From: Desulfobacterales bacterium
GTDB lineage: Bacteria; Desulfobacterota; Desulfobacteria; Desulfobacterales; Desulfosalsimonadaceae
DNA length: 25,365 nucleotides
Reading direction: 5' to 3'
Assembly (NCBI GenBank): GCA_018224315.1
Contig: JAGTVF010000268.1
Location: 1-25,365 of the forward strand
A program made the position numbers and the translations under genes. The notes beneath the pieces are model-generated. The model saw nothing but the letters and a program-made list of their open reading frames with translations. It searched no databases and was not told where the DNA came from. Below are positions 7,589 through 15,109 of this stretch, piece after piece; the stretch's first letter is position 1; every line of letters starts with the position of its first letter.

Positions 7589-8334
7589 CGAAAGCACTCC
7601 TCATAGCCGTATTCGCGGATCCATTGCAGAATTTCCCGGGCATTTCTGGCACAGCACAACACCCCGTTATACAGCACATGTCCCTTGTCTGCGGTGATGT
7701 AGTTTAAAATGTGGCCGGTATGGGTGATCACAAGGGCGGATTTGCTCTTTTTGCTGCGATGGGCAATGGCGCTCTCCTTTTCCCGCTGGCGCACGCCCCG
7801 GCCGAGCAGTTCATTGATAATCTCGCCGAGCAGCACCACGTTTTCCAGATCCACGCCGGATTCGGGCTCGTCGAGCAGGACCAGGTCCGGGCTCTGGGCC
7901 AGCAGCTGCAGCATTTCAGACCGCTTCATCTCCCCGCCGGAAAAGTTGAGATTTAAATCCCGGTCCAGAAAATCCACGAAATTGGCCTTTTGCGCCAGTT
8001 CCTCCACATTGGTGGATTTTTGCCCCGCACACAGGGAAACCACGTCCCGGGTTTTTAATCCGTTTATGGCCGGCGGCCGCTGAAAAGCCACGCCGATTCC
8101 CAGCCGGGCCCTTTCGTGAATGGGCATGCGGGTGATGTCCTCGCCTTTAAACCAGATATGCCCGCTTGTCACCCGGTAGCCGGAAAAGCCCATGATGGTC
8201 ATCATCAGGGTGGATTTGCCCGATCCGTTGGGTCCGAACAGGATATGGGTTTCGCCTTCGGGAATCTCCAGATTGATCCGGTTTAATATGGTGTGGCCCT
8301 CGACCTCCACCACCAGATCTTCGATTTTTAACAT
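7576..8334 (-). CDS. sufC: SufC-type Fe-S assembly ATPase
   Basis: This cytoplasmic ABC-type ATPase works with the SufB-like scaffold. The 252-aa protein has Walker A GPNGSGKST at residues 34-42, the signature FSGGEMKRSE at 131-140 and Walker B LVLLDEPESGVDL at 151-163. The ESGxD wording after Walker B is typical of SufC. A basic insertion near residues 180-195 (RQREKESAIAHRSKKSK) precedes the His-switch strand ALVITHTGHI. The C-terminus carries a Cys-x2-Cys pair (ECFRCAS), which is unusual for SufC. The ATG at 8334 has GAGAGGAAGG just upstream. It is the first protein gene after rnpB, about 40 nt from the RNA's 3' end. Confidence 0.92.
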   Translation of the reverse strand: MLKIEDLVVEVEGHTILNRINLEIPEGETHILFGPNGSGKSTLMMTIMGFSGYRVTSGHIWFKGEDITRMPIHERARLGIGVAFQRPPAINGLKTRDVVSLCAGQKSTNVEELAQKANFVDFLDRDLNLNFSGGEMKRSEMLQLLAQSPDLVLLDEPESGVDLENVVLLGEIINELLGRGVRQREKESAIAHRSKKSKSALVITHTGHILNYITADKGHVLYNGVLCCARNAREILQWIREYGYEECFRCAS

Positions 8335-8360
8335 AACCTTCCTCTCATGTATCCATACAG

Positions 8361-8373
8361 AAAAAAGATGCGG

Positions 8374-8384
<11 letters not shown>
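8361..8384 (-). terminator. Possible weak terminator at the rnpB 3' end
   Basis: After the last RNase P bases the minus strand shows a GC-rich stretch able to form a short CGGC/GCCG hairpin, then CATC and a run of six T (8361-8366 on the plus strand are A). The stem is only 4-5 bp, so readthrough into sufC about 30 nt further on is plausible. Confidence 0.35.
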
Positions 8385-8811
<427 letters not shown>

Positions 8812-8818
8812 AGATCCA

Positions 8819-9532
8819 TTATAAAACATAAATCAGGCGATGACAATGCGGACACATCCGCAGCTCATTTCCCTTATGCAGTTCATTGTACAACTGGGGC
8901 GGAATATTTAAATGACACCCCTTGCATACGGCATTTTCCACCGGCACCAGACCGATGCCGGCGCAGCGCTGCTTGACCTGCCGGTACTGGGCCACAAGGC
9001 CGGAATCCAGCTTGTCTGCAATGTCTGCAGCTTTTTCCTGCAGCTGATTCATTTGCTGCCGCAATTGTTCGGTTTGATTTGCCAGCTGCTGTTTTTCGCC
9101 TTCAATGCGCTCTTTTTCCGCAGCATACGCCCTGTTTTTTTCCTCCAGCTGCTTTTCGGCAGCCTCCAGATCGTCTAAGCACTGCAGACTGGCATCCTCG
9201 ATCCGGGAGCTGGCCGCCCGGATATCCTCGATTTCCTTTAGCATCCCCTGGTATTCCCGGTTGGTTTTCACCGAGTTGAGCTGGACCTGGCGCTTTTTGA
9301 TCCGGGCCTGGCTGGTTTCCAATTCGCCCTCATAAGCCCGGTAATCCTTTTTCAGGGCGTCCACATGCGCCTTTCGGGTTTCAATTTCCTGGGTCCATGC
9401 CTGGAGCCCGGATTCAAGAGCGGCCATTTTATCGGGCATGGCGTTGATTTCCGCCTGAACCCGGGTGACCTCCCGTTCGTTTTCCTGCAGTTCAATGAGC
9501 AGCTCCAGCTGCGGTCTGGTGATCGATAGCAT
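8819..9532 (-). CDS. Coiled-coil protein with C-terminal C4 zinc ribbon
   Basis: The 237-aa protein is almost entirely a long coiled coil (residues about 10-190, heptad-like Leu/Glu/Gln/Lys-rich) followed by a zinc ribbon. Its four Cys are at residues 203, 206 (CKGC), 227 and 230 (CPHC), and it ends HRLIYVL. This architecture matches the C4-type zinc-ribbon family (CT398-like). That family commonly sits next to nif3-like genes and has been linked to nucleic-acid or secretion-related functions, but its role is not settled. The ATG at 9532 has only a weak upstream GGG. The gene follows the nif3-like gene by 65 nt and is immediately followed by rnpB, an arrangement that suggests a link to RNA metabolism. 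Confidence 0.85.
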   Translation of the reverse strand: MLSITRPQLELLIELQENEREVTRVQAEINAMPDKMAALESGLQAWTQEIETRKAHVDALKKDYRAYEGELETSQARIKKRQVQLNSVKTNREYQGMLKEIEDIRAASSRIEDASLQCLDDLEAAEKQLEEKNRAYAAEKERIEGEKQQLANQTEQLRQQMNQLQEKAADIADKLDSGLVAQYRQVKQRCAGIGLVPVENAVCKGCHLNIPPQLYNELHKGNELRMCPHCHRLIYVL

Positions 9533-9597
9533 AATTTACCCGGCTTTCATAGGGTTTCTATTTTTTCGGCAGGCCGCATCACACCCGACAGGCCGCA

Positions 9598-10710
9598 TCA
9601 AACATGGACAAACGGATCGGCCTCCCGGTCAAAGGCGCATACCGCAACAGAGCCGCCCGCAGCCCGGACCGCCTCCCGGAGCCGGGCGCAGATCACGTCA
9701 ACCACAATATGCTCTGAGGCGAAATGACCGATATCAATCAACCCCCGCCCCCTTTGCACGGCATCAACGGCGTCATGATACCGCAAGTCCCCGGTGATCA
9801 GCACCTGCGCCGGACTGGCAAAAAACGCACCCAGCAGGCCGCCGCCGCTTCCCGAACACACGGCCGCACTTTCCACTACAAGATCGGCAGGCCCGGAAAA
9901 ACGCACCCATGGCAGTTCCAGGCGTTTTTTCAAATCCCGGGCCAGTTCGCCCAGGGTTTGGGCCGGCCGGATGCGGCCGATGCGGCCCAGGCCCTGGCCG
10001 TCTGATTCCGGCACCAAAGGATAGACATCGTATGCCATGGTCTCGTATGGATGGTGCGCCTTTAAATGGGCAATCACCGCATCGAGATCCGATTTTTCAA
10101 CCACTGTTTCCATCCGGACCTCGGAGACCTCGGAGAGTTCGCCGATCACCCCGTCATAAGGATCCGAGCCGGTCCCGGGCATGAAGCTTCCCGTTCCCGG
10201 GCTGCGGAAAGTACAGCAGGAATAGGTGCCGATGCGGCCGGCCGGGCTCTGGCATACGGCATCAATGAAATTTGCCGCGTGGTCTTCGGGCACAAACACC
10301 ACCACCTTGTACTGCTGCGGCCCGGAAGCCGGGCACAGCACGGAAAAATCGGCCAGCCCGATTTTTTCGCAAAGCACATCATTGACCCCGCCTTTTGCGC
10401 TGTCAAGGTTGGTATGGGCGGCAAAAACAGCCAGACCGTTTCTGGCGGCGGTCTCGATGACCGCACCGGTTGGGCTGTCTGTGTCAATGACAGAAAGCGG
10501 TCTGAAAATCAGGGGATGGTGGACAATCAACATATCCGCTCCGGCACTGACGGCCGCATGGACAGCCTCCAAAGACGGCTCCAGGGCCACAAAGATGTTT
10601 TTGACCTCCCGGCCCGGGCTGCCGAACTGAAGCCCGGAATTGTCCCAGTCTTCGGCCAGGTGCGGCGGGGCCATGTCCGCCATGATTTCGATGATATCGG
10701 CTACCTTCAT
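9598..10710 (-). CDS. Nif3-like dinuclear metal centre protein (YqfO type)
   Basis: This is a member of the NIF3/DUF34 family of hexameric metal-binding proteins, whose physiological role is still debated. The 370-aa protein has metal ligands in LIVHHPLIF (His64, His65) and AAHTNLD (His99, Asp103) in the N-terminal half, and GDLRYHD and GHFASEH near the C-terminus. The middle (residues about 125-235) holds the PII-like insertion seen in YqfO-type members, recognisable by YKVVVFVPEDHAANFIDAV and HHPYETMAYDVYPL. A GTG at 10716 could start it 2 codons earlier. The ATG at 10710 is preferred because GAAAGG lies 8 nt upstream, whereas the GTG would have only 2 nt. It is the first gene of the nif3-zinc ribbon-rnpB run and is preceded by a leader carrying a terminator-like hairpin. 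Confidence 0.92.
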   Translation of the reverse strand: MKVADIIEIMADMAPPHLAEDWDNSGLQFGSPGREVKNIFVALEPSLEAVHAAVSAGADMLIVHHPLIFRPLSVIDTDSPTGAVIETAARNGLAVFAAHTNLDSAKGGVNDVLCEKIGLADFSVLCPASGPQQYKVVVFVPEDHAANFIDAVCQSPAGRIGTYSCCTFRSPGTGSFMPGTGSDPYDGVIGELSEVSEVRMETVVEKSDLDAVIAHLKAHHPYETMAYDVYPLVPESDGQGLGRIGRIRPAQTLGELARDLKKRLELPWVRFSGPADLVVESAAVCSGSGGGLLGAFFASPAQVLITGDLRYHDAVDAVQRGRGLIDIGHFASEHIVVDVICARLREAVRAAGGSVAVCAFDREADPFVHV

Positions 10711-10751
10711 TGCCACGACCTTTCACAAAAATTGATTTTTGCAGGCTGCTG

Positions 10752-10790
10752 ACAAAAAAAGGCGTGGAGGTCCTTGCGCCCACGCCTTGT
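10752..10790 (-). terminator. Rho-independent terminator-like hairpin in the nif3 leader
   Basis: On the minus strand a 9-bp perfect stem AAGGCGTGG / CCACGCCTT (10780-10788 and 10759-10767) encloses a 12-nt loop containing CAAGGA. It runs straight into a T tract of seven T in all. It lies about 40 nt upstream of the nif3 ATG and no minus-strand protein gene ends here. It is therefore either the end of a small RNA or an attenuator in the 5' leader. The plus-strand copy is also followed by GTTTT, so weak bidirectional use is possible. Confidence 0.7.
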
Positions 10791-10872
10791 TTTCCTGCTG
10801 TTTCGGTATTGGTATGTCATTGCCGTCGTTAATGATATGGCCGTCCGCATCGTCCGGTTTTTTCTTCCTTGA
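10752..10872 (-). ncRNA. Candidate about 120-nt leader or small RNA upstream of nif3
   Basis: A minus-strand promoter candidate (-35 TTGACA at 10902-10907, 17-nt spacer, -10 CATAGC at 10879-10884) would start a transcript near 10872 that ends at the hairpin terminator. The transcript would carry five GGA triplets. Two are in CAAGGA and one in GCAGGA, and one CAAGGA lies in the terminator loop. This is reminiscent of CsrA/RsmA-titrating RNAs. The alternative is an attenuated leader of nif3. No known RNA family was recognised. Confidence 0.35.
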
Positions 10873-11023
10873 TGGACTGCTATGGCATATCACCGCAGAC
10901 TTGTCAACTTGCCAGTTCATGGATTTAAACCATAAAAGTTGGCGTTGGTGGAAAAAGCCGGCCATTGCTGTGCATAAAACAGTCCGGACATCTTTTCCGG
11001 CTGCGGGTAACTAACCGGTTGTT

Positions 11024-11051
11024 TTGACATTTGCATATTTTTGATTATGTT
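11024..11051 (+). promoter_or_regulatory. Sigma70-type promoter for the flavodoxin gene
   Basis: A perfect -35 TTGACA (11024-11029) is followed after 16 nt by TATGTT (11046-11051). This predicts a start near 11058 and a leader of about 80 nt before the ATG at 11141. It lies in an AT-rich patch unlike the flanking coding DNA. Confidence 0.6.
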
Positions 11052-11140
11052 CATGACGTATTTGGTGATGTTTCCTGCATATACGGACAAAGCAGTGCAT
11101 TTCTGTTTTCAACACAAGACCCAAAGGAGTTGCAAAGATT

Positions 11141-11683
11141 ATGAAGATCCTTCATCTCTATTACACTTCCACCGGCAACACGCGCAAGGTGGCCGAAACC
11201 ATTGACAACACCCTGCAGACCGCCGGCCACCAGGTGGACTCGGTGAAAGTGGACAAAAACACCCAGGCCGACATCAATGTGCTGGATTATGATATGGTGT
11301 TTGCCGGCTCCGGGGTTTATGAATGGCTGCCGGGAAAATCCATGCAGGAGCTCTTTGGCCGCCTGCGGCGCAAACATGCCGAAAACGGGGATATCAAACC
11401 GGCCTCTCCCAAACGGCCCGGCAAAAGCGCTGTGATCTACTGCACCTACGGCGGTGTGCACACGGGCATCAACGAAGCCATCCCCGCGGTCAAATACATG
11501 GGCCAGCTTTTTGACCACCTGGGCTTTAGCGTCCTGGATGAATGGTACGTGCCCGGTCAGTACATGCCGGAAAAAATGCAGGACTTCTCGGAAGCCGGCC
11601 GGATGGGCGATATCCGGGGACGGCCCGATGCCCGCGACTTAAACGAGGTGGCCGAAAAGACAAAAGGCATCCTGCGGGTGTAA
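11141..11683 (+). CDS. Flavodoxin-like protein
   Basis: The 180-aa predicted FMN-binding protein has the flavodoxin fold. The phosphate-binding loop TSTGNTRKVAE (residues 9-19) follows the first beta strand MKILHLYY. A YDMVFAGSGVYEW segment comes near residue 50. AVIYCTYGGVHTG near residue 97 resembles the second FMN loop of flavodoxin/FldP-type proteins that hold extra aromatic residues. AAAGGAG precedes the ATG with an 11-nt spacing. It has its own promoter, and the downstream yihY-like gene has another, so it is probably monocistronic. A role as a low-potential electron carrier or in redox stress is inference. Confidence 0.85.
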   Translation: MKILHLYYTSTGNTRKVAETIDNTLQTAGHQVDSVKVDKNTQADINVLDYDMVFAGSGVYEWLPGKSMQELFGRLRRKHAENGDIKPASPKRPGKSAVIYCTYGGVHTGINEAIPAVKYMGQLFDHLGFSVLDEWYVPGQYMPEKMQDFSEAGRMGDIRGRPDARDLNEVAEKTKGILRV

Positions 11684-11712
11684 AAGTCGGTTTTCAGATG
11701 GCGCCGTAAAAA

Positions 11713-11740
11713 TTGACAAACGCCCTATTCACGATATACT
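11713..11740 (+). promoter_or_regulatory. Sigma70-type promoter for the yihY-like gene
   Basis: TTGACA (11713-11718), a 16-nt spacer and TATACT (11735-11740) form a near-consensus promoter. A start near 11747 would leave a leader of about 60 nt before the ATG at 11806. Confidence 0.7.
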
Positions 11741-11805
11741 GATCGATAAACAACAATCACCCTACTGCCCATTTGTTTAAAACCGCCCCCCGGGAGGCCC
11801 TGCAG

Positions 11806-13140
11806 ATGAAAAAACCCAACTGGATATCTGCCGCTATCGCGTTTGTCCATGAAGATATCTGGAAAATCCGGTTCAGGGATCTGAGCCGCGGCAGACGCCT
11901 GCTGATTCAAAACCTGCTGGTTGTCATCATTGCCGTAAAAGAATTCATCGAGGACAGATGTCCGCTCCGGGCCTCGGCACTGACCTTTTATACGCTGCTC
12001 TCCATTGTTCCCGTGGTGGCCATGGCCTTTGCCATTGCCAAGGGCTTTGGCTTCCAGAATCATCTTGAACAGCAGCTGCTGGAAAATTTCAGCGGCCAGG
12101 AACAGGTGATTGCCCAGGTGATCGAATTTTCCCGCAACATGCTGGAAAACACCAAAGGCGGCCTCATTGCCGGGGTGGGCGTGGCGGTTTTGCTCTGGGC
12201 GGTTATCCGGGTGTTGGGCCACATCGAAAAATCGCTAAATGATATCTGGCGAATCAAATCCGCTCGTTCCCTTGGCAGAAGATTCAGCGATTATCTTTCC
12301 ATCATGCTCATTGCCCCGGTTCTGCTGATCATGTCGAGCAGCGTCACGGTCATGGTGGCCACACGGATCCACCAAATCACACAGCAGATCGCTTTGCTGG
12401 GGGTCTTCTCCCCGATCATCAGCCTCCTGCTGGGACTGCTGCCCTATTGTCTTGTCTGGATTTTGTTTGCCTTTTTATACATCTTTATGCCCAACGCAAA
12501 GATCAATTACACATCCGGTCTGATCGCCGGCGTGGTGGCCGGAAGCCTGTTTGTCATTGTGCAGAAATTCTATATTGTCTTCCAGGTGGGCGTGGCCCAG
12601 TATAACGCCATTTACGGCAGCTTTGCCGCATTGCCGCTGTTTTTGATCTGGCTGCAGCTCAGCTGGCTCATTGTTTTGTTCGGCGCGGAACTCTCCTGTG
12701 CCCACCAGAATGTGGAGGACTATGAATTTGATCCGGACAGAAAAAACATCAGCCCGTCATTTCAGAAACTCATGAGCCTGCAGGTGGCTCACCTGCTGGT
12801 CACGCAATTTGCCCGGGGCCAAAACCCCATGACCCTGCGGGCCATTTCCCGCAGCCTGGACATCCCCATCCGTCTGGTCGAAGAAATCATCTCTGAGCTT
12901 TGCCAATGCGGGCTGGTATCTTCAACCGCATCAGGAGATGAAAAAGAAACCGCCTACCAGCCGGCCCGCGACATAAACGACTTTACTGTGGCATTTGTCA
13001 TAGAGACCATGGAGCAAAAGGGAACCAGTTGGATCCCGGTGGGAAAAACAGATTCTCTGACCGCCCTGTCCGAAGCCCTGGAACAATTTCGCACAGCCAT
13101 CCGGCAATGCCCGGCCAACAAACCGCTCAGGGAAATCTAA
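11806..13140 (+). CDS. YihY/BrkB family membrane protein with C-terminal helical domain
   Basis: The 444-aa integral membrane protein belongs to the YihY/BrkB family, once misnamed RNase BN. After about 55 residues comes the conserved RASALTFYTLLSIVPVVAMAF opening of the family, then about six membrane segments to residue 310, including the YNAIYGSFAALPLFLIWLQLSW signature and a final LFGAELSCAHQN. Residues about 325-444 form a soluble domain with a probable winged helix (LRAISRSLDIPIRLVEEIIS), seen in YihY proteins of several anaerobes. A TTG at 11773 could extend it by 11 codons. The ATG at 11806 is chosen because GGGAGG ends 8 nt upstream. The molecular function of the family is unknown. 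Confidence 0.88.
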   Translation: MKKPNWISAAIAFVHEDIWKIRFRDLSRGRRLLIQNLLVVIIAVKEFIEDRCPLRASALTFYTLLSIVPVVAMAFAIAKGFGFQNHLEQQLLENFSGQEQVIAQVIEFSRNMLENTKGGLIAGVGVAVLLWAVIRVLGHIEKSLNDIWRIKSARSLGRRFSDYLSIMLIAPVLLIMSSSVTVMVATRIHQITQQIALLGVFSPIISLLLGLLPYCLVWILFAFLYIFMPNAKINYTSGLIAGVVAGSLFVIVQKFYIVFQVGVAQYNAIYGSFAALPLFLIWLQLSWLIVLFGAELSCAHQNVEDYEFDPDRKNISPSFQKLMSLQVAHLLVTQFARGQNPMTLRAISRSLDIPIRLVEEIISELCQCGLVSSTASGDEKETAYQPARDINDFTVAFVIETMEQKGTSWIPVGKTDSLTALSEALEQFRTAIRQCPANKPLREI

Positions 13141-13202
13141 CCGAAATTTGCTTCTGTTCCGGATGCCTGTATTTACGGATTTTCGCTGAAAACGACACGG
13201 TG

Positions 13203-14105
13203 ATGGCAATGCGCGACAAAATTGTTGCCCGAAAATGGCTGCCTGTTATCGGCCTGGCAATCCTGTCCCTGATCTGGGGGTATAACTGGGTGGTGGTCAA
13301 GCAGGCCCTGGCCTTTAGCGGGCCGTTTACTTTCGGCATGATCCGCGCCCTGATTGCAGGCGCCGGACTGTTTCTGATCACTGCAGGGTTAAAGCGCCCG
13401 TTATCCCCCGGATCGTTTTGGGGGGCTGTCTTGCTGGGCCTGCTCCAGACCACCGGGTTTTTCGGCTTTTCCACCTGGGCCCTGGTTGCCGGCGGCGCGG
13501 GCAAAACCGCTGTACTGGTTTATACCATGCCGTTCTGGCTCCTTGTCCTGGCCGCCCCGCTTTTTGGTGAAAAAATGCACAGATGGCAATGGATTGCCGT
13601 GGGCATCGCATTTGCCGGCCTTGTATGCCTGTTTCATCCATGGCAGCAGCAGGCCGGCCTGTTGAGTTCCTTTCTGGCGATGCTTGCGGGATTTTCATGG
13701 GCGCTGGCCGGCGCCTGGAACAAATACCTGCGCAGTATGGTGCAGGTGGATCTTTTTGCGTTAAATGCCTGGCAGCTGGTGATCGGCGCCCTGCCCCTGC
13801 TGTTGATCGCTCTGCTGCTGGAGCCGGAACCCATTGTGTGGACGCCTTTTTTTATCGGCGCGGTGGTTTACAACGCAGTATTTGCCACAGCAGTGGCCTG
13901 GTCCCTGTGGTTTTTCGCTCTCCAGGAAATGCCGGCCGGCATCGCCGGCCTGGGAACCCTTGCCACCCCGGCCCTGGGCGTGCTCTGCGCCTGGCTGGTG
14001 CTGGAAGAAGTCCCCATTTTCTGGGAAATCACCGGCATGATACTGATTTTCTCAGGCCTTGCCATTTTAAGCAGCACCGGTTTGAGGGTGATGAAAAAAG
14101 GGTGA
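13203..14105 (+). CDS. EamA/DMT-superfamily transporter
   Basis: The 300-aa inner-membrane protein has two EamA repeats and about ten predicted helices, the usual size for drug/metabolite transporters. The opening LSLIWGYNWVVVKQAL is typical of the first helix of EamA proteins, and FSWALAGAWNKYL starts the second repeat. The open frame begins much further upstream inside the yihY-like gene, but hydrophobic homology starts only after the adjacent ATG codons at 13203 and 13209. No good ribosome-binding site marks the start, so it may be a few codons off. It follows the yihY-like stop by 62 nt and probably shares its transcript. The substrate, perhaps an amino acid or other metabolite, is unknown. 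Confidence 0.9.
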   Translation: MAMRDKIVARKWLPVIGLAILSLIWGYNWVVVKQALAFSGPFTFGMIRALIAGAGLFLITAGLKRPLSPGSFWGAVLLGLLQTTGFFGFSTWALVAGGAGKTAVLVYTMPFWLLVLAAPLFGEKMHRWQWIAVGIAFAGLVCLFHPWQQQAGLLSSFLAMLAGFSWALAGAWNKYLRSMVQVDLFALNAWQLVIGALPLLLIALLLEPEPIVWTPFFIGAVVYNAVFATAVAWSLWFFALQEMPAGIAGLGTLATPALGVLCAWLVLEEVPIFWEITGMILIFSGLAILSSTGLRVMKKG

Positions 14106-14194
14106 TTTAAGGATTATTGCAAATCCGGCATAACCGATCAACATTGCAGGAGGGGCCAATGATTGCCCGGTATTGATCAAAAGGCACCGGCAAA

Positions 14195-14977
14195 TCAGAA
14201 CTTCAGGCCGGTTTCCAGAAACGGCCCGGAGAAATCCACGTCGATTTCCAGATCATCTTCCTTTACGTCATAGGCGTCATACCTGTAGCCCCCTGATATA
14301 AACATCGGACCAAAGGCCTTTACTCTCAGCCGGCCGATTACGCTGAGCAGCTCGTAGTCGCTGTAGGAAATGCCCCGGAGTTCTACCTCCAGGCCAAAGC
14401 GCTCCACAGGGTAAAGCCCCGCGCCGAGATAGACCATGGGCACTGGTATGGTCTCGGATTTTTTGGCATACACCCTTTCACCGCCGGCTTCCTGCTCTAC
14501 AACGGCTTCCGCATCGATTATCCGGGCATTTACCCCTGCTTCCAGGTTCAGCCGGTGCAGGGTAACCGTATGAACCAGGGGCACGTCGTAGAAAAACCCG
14601 ATATCGTAATGGTCCAGGGTCAGCCGGCTGCGGAAATCCGTTTCCTTTTCAAAGGATTCTCCGCCAAAAGTAAATCCCCGGGTTCGTGTTGTGGCCTCTT
14701 CATATTCCAGGGGGGTGGCCATCAGGTAAATATTGGGCAGCACCAGGGGCATATCGATTTTCAGGCGTGCGGTAAAATCGGTTTCATGATCGTAATCCAG
14801 ATCGCCTTCCAGATCCAGATCACTGCCCTGGTAAGCCATGCCGCCGGACGGCGAGGCCTGCCAGCCGCCCACGGCCCCCTCGATATCCACCAGGGGCAGG
14901 GCCCCTGCAGGGGCGGAAATCAAAAGCAGCAGCGCCGCCAAAGCACATAAAAAGCTACCTGTTTTTCTGTTTCGCAT
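14195..14977 (-). CDS. Outer-membrane beta-barrel protein (TIGR04219-like)
   Basis: A predicted porin-like outer-membrane protein of 260 aa. A signal peptide (hydrophobic core LCALAALLLLISAPAGA, residues about 10-26) ends in an A-x-A-type cleavage site. The rest alternates amphipathic strands rich in Gly, Asp, Tyr and aromatic residues. It ends with a C-terminal Phe in GLKF, as needed for BAM-dependent insertion. The overall pattern matches the TIGR04219 outer-membrane beta-barrel family, which has no known function. Two adjacent ATG codons are possible; the second (14977) has better spacing (5 nt) from GGAGG than the first (2 nt). Upstream lie a -10-like TATGAT and a perfect palindrome, suggesting activator control. 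Confidence 0.85.
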   Translation of the reverse strand: MRNRKTGSFLCALAALLLLISAPAGALPLVDIEGAVGGWQASPSGGMAYQGSDLDLEGDLDYDHETDFTARLKIDMPLVLPNIYLMATPLEYEEATTRTRGFTFGGESFEKETDFRSRLTLDHYDIGFFYDVPLVHTVTLHRLNLEAGVNARIIDAEAVVEQEAGGERVYAKKSETIPVPMVYLGAGLYPVERFGLEVELRGISYSDYELLSVIGRLRVKAFGPMFISGGYRYDAYDVKEDDLEIDVDFSGPFLETGLKF

Positions 14978-15010
14978 CATAGCCTCCGCGTTTCAGGATT
15001 AAAAGATTCC

Positions 15011-15016
15011 ATCATA
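15011..15016 (-). promoter_or_regulatory. Candidate -10 element for the outer-membrane protein gene
   Basis: The minus strand reads TATGAT, five of six matches to TATAAT, about 35 nt before the start codon. There is no recognisable -35 box 16-18 nt upstream. The place is taken by the edge of the palindrome at 15038-15055, a layout typical of activator-dependent promoters. Confidence 0.4.
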
Positions 15017-15037
15017 CCCAGTTAATCATATATCTTC

Positions 15038-15055
15038 TTGTGTCGGCTGACACAA
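15038..15055. promoter_or_regulatory. CRP/FNR-like operator palindrome
   Basis: TTGTGTCGGCTGACACAA is a perfect inverted repeat of 7-bp arms around GGCT. Its TGTG-N8-CACA core has the spacing of CRP/FNR-family sites, though the fifth base of each half differs from CRP consensus. Its centre lies about 42 bp upstream of the predicted start of the outer-membrane protein transcript, a usual position for such activators. Binding by the neighbouring sigma54 activator is the main alternative. Confidence 0.5.
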
Positions 15056-15109
15056 ACAATCATTTACAATGGAGCGTTTTTTTACGCACTTTGACCATGC
15101 CGGAAAATA

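Larger units (their letters stand above)
10711..11140. other. 430-bp intergenic region between nif3 and the flavodoxin gene
   Basis: This divergent region holds, from left to right, the nif3 ribosome-binding site, the minus-strand terminator hairpin and candidate small RNA (10752-10872), a minus-strand promoter candidate (10879-10907) and the plus-strand flavodoxin promoter (11024-11051). The stretch at about 10910-11020 shows nothing I can name. Open frames on both strands here look non-coding. Confidence 0.6.

Noticed and set aside
10723..10965. Minus-strand open frame of 65-80 codons ending 12 nt before nif3, with protein-like stretches
   Set aside because: It has no ribosome-binding site, runs straight through the terminator hairpin and T tract, and shows no recognised motif. 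A non-coding leader explains the region better.
14159..14176. Five-codon ORF (MIARY) behind a perfect AGGAGGGG
   Set aside because: It is too short to call and has no downstream gene on that strand to couple to; the good ribosome-binding site may be chance or a relic.
14977..15060. Sigma54 -24/-12 promoter in front of the outer-membrane protein gene
   Set aside because: The nearest TGG lacks a GC dinucleotide at the required 10-nt distance, so the neighbouring activator cannot be linked to it by a promoter match.
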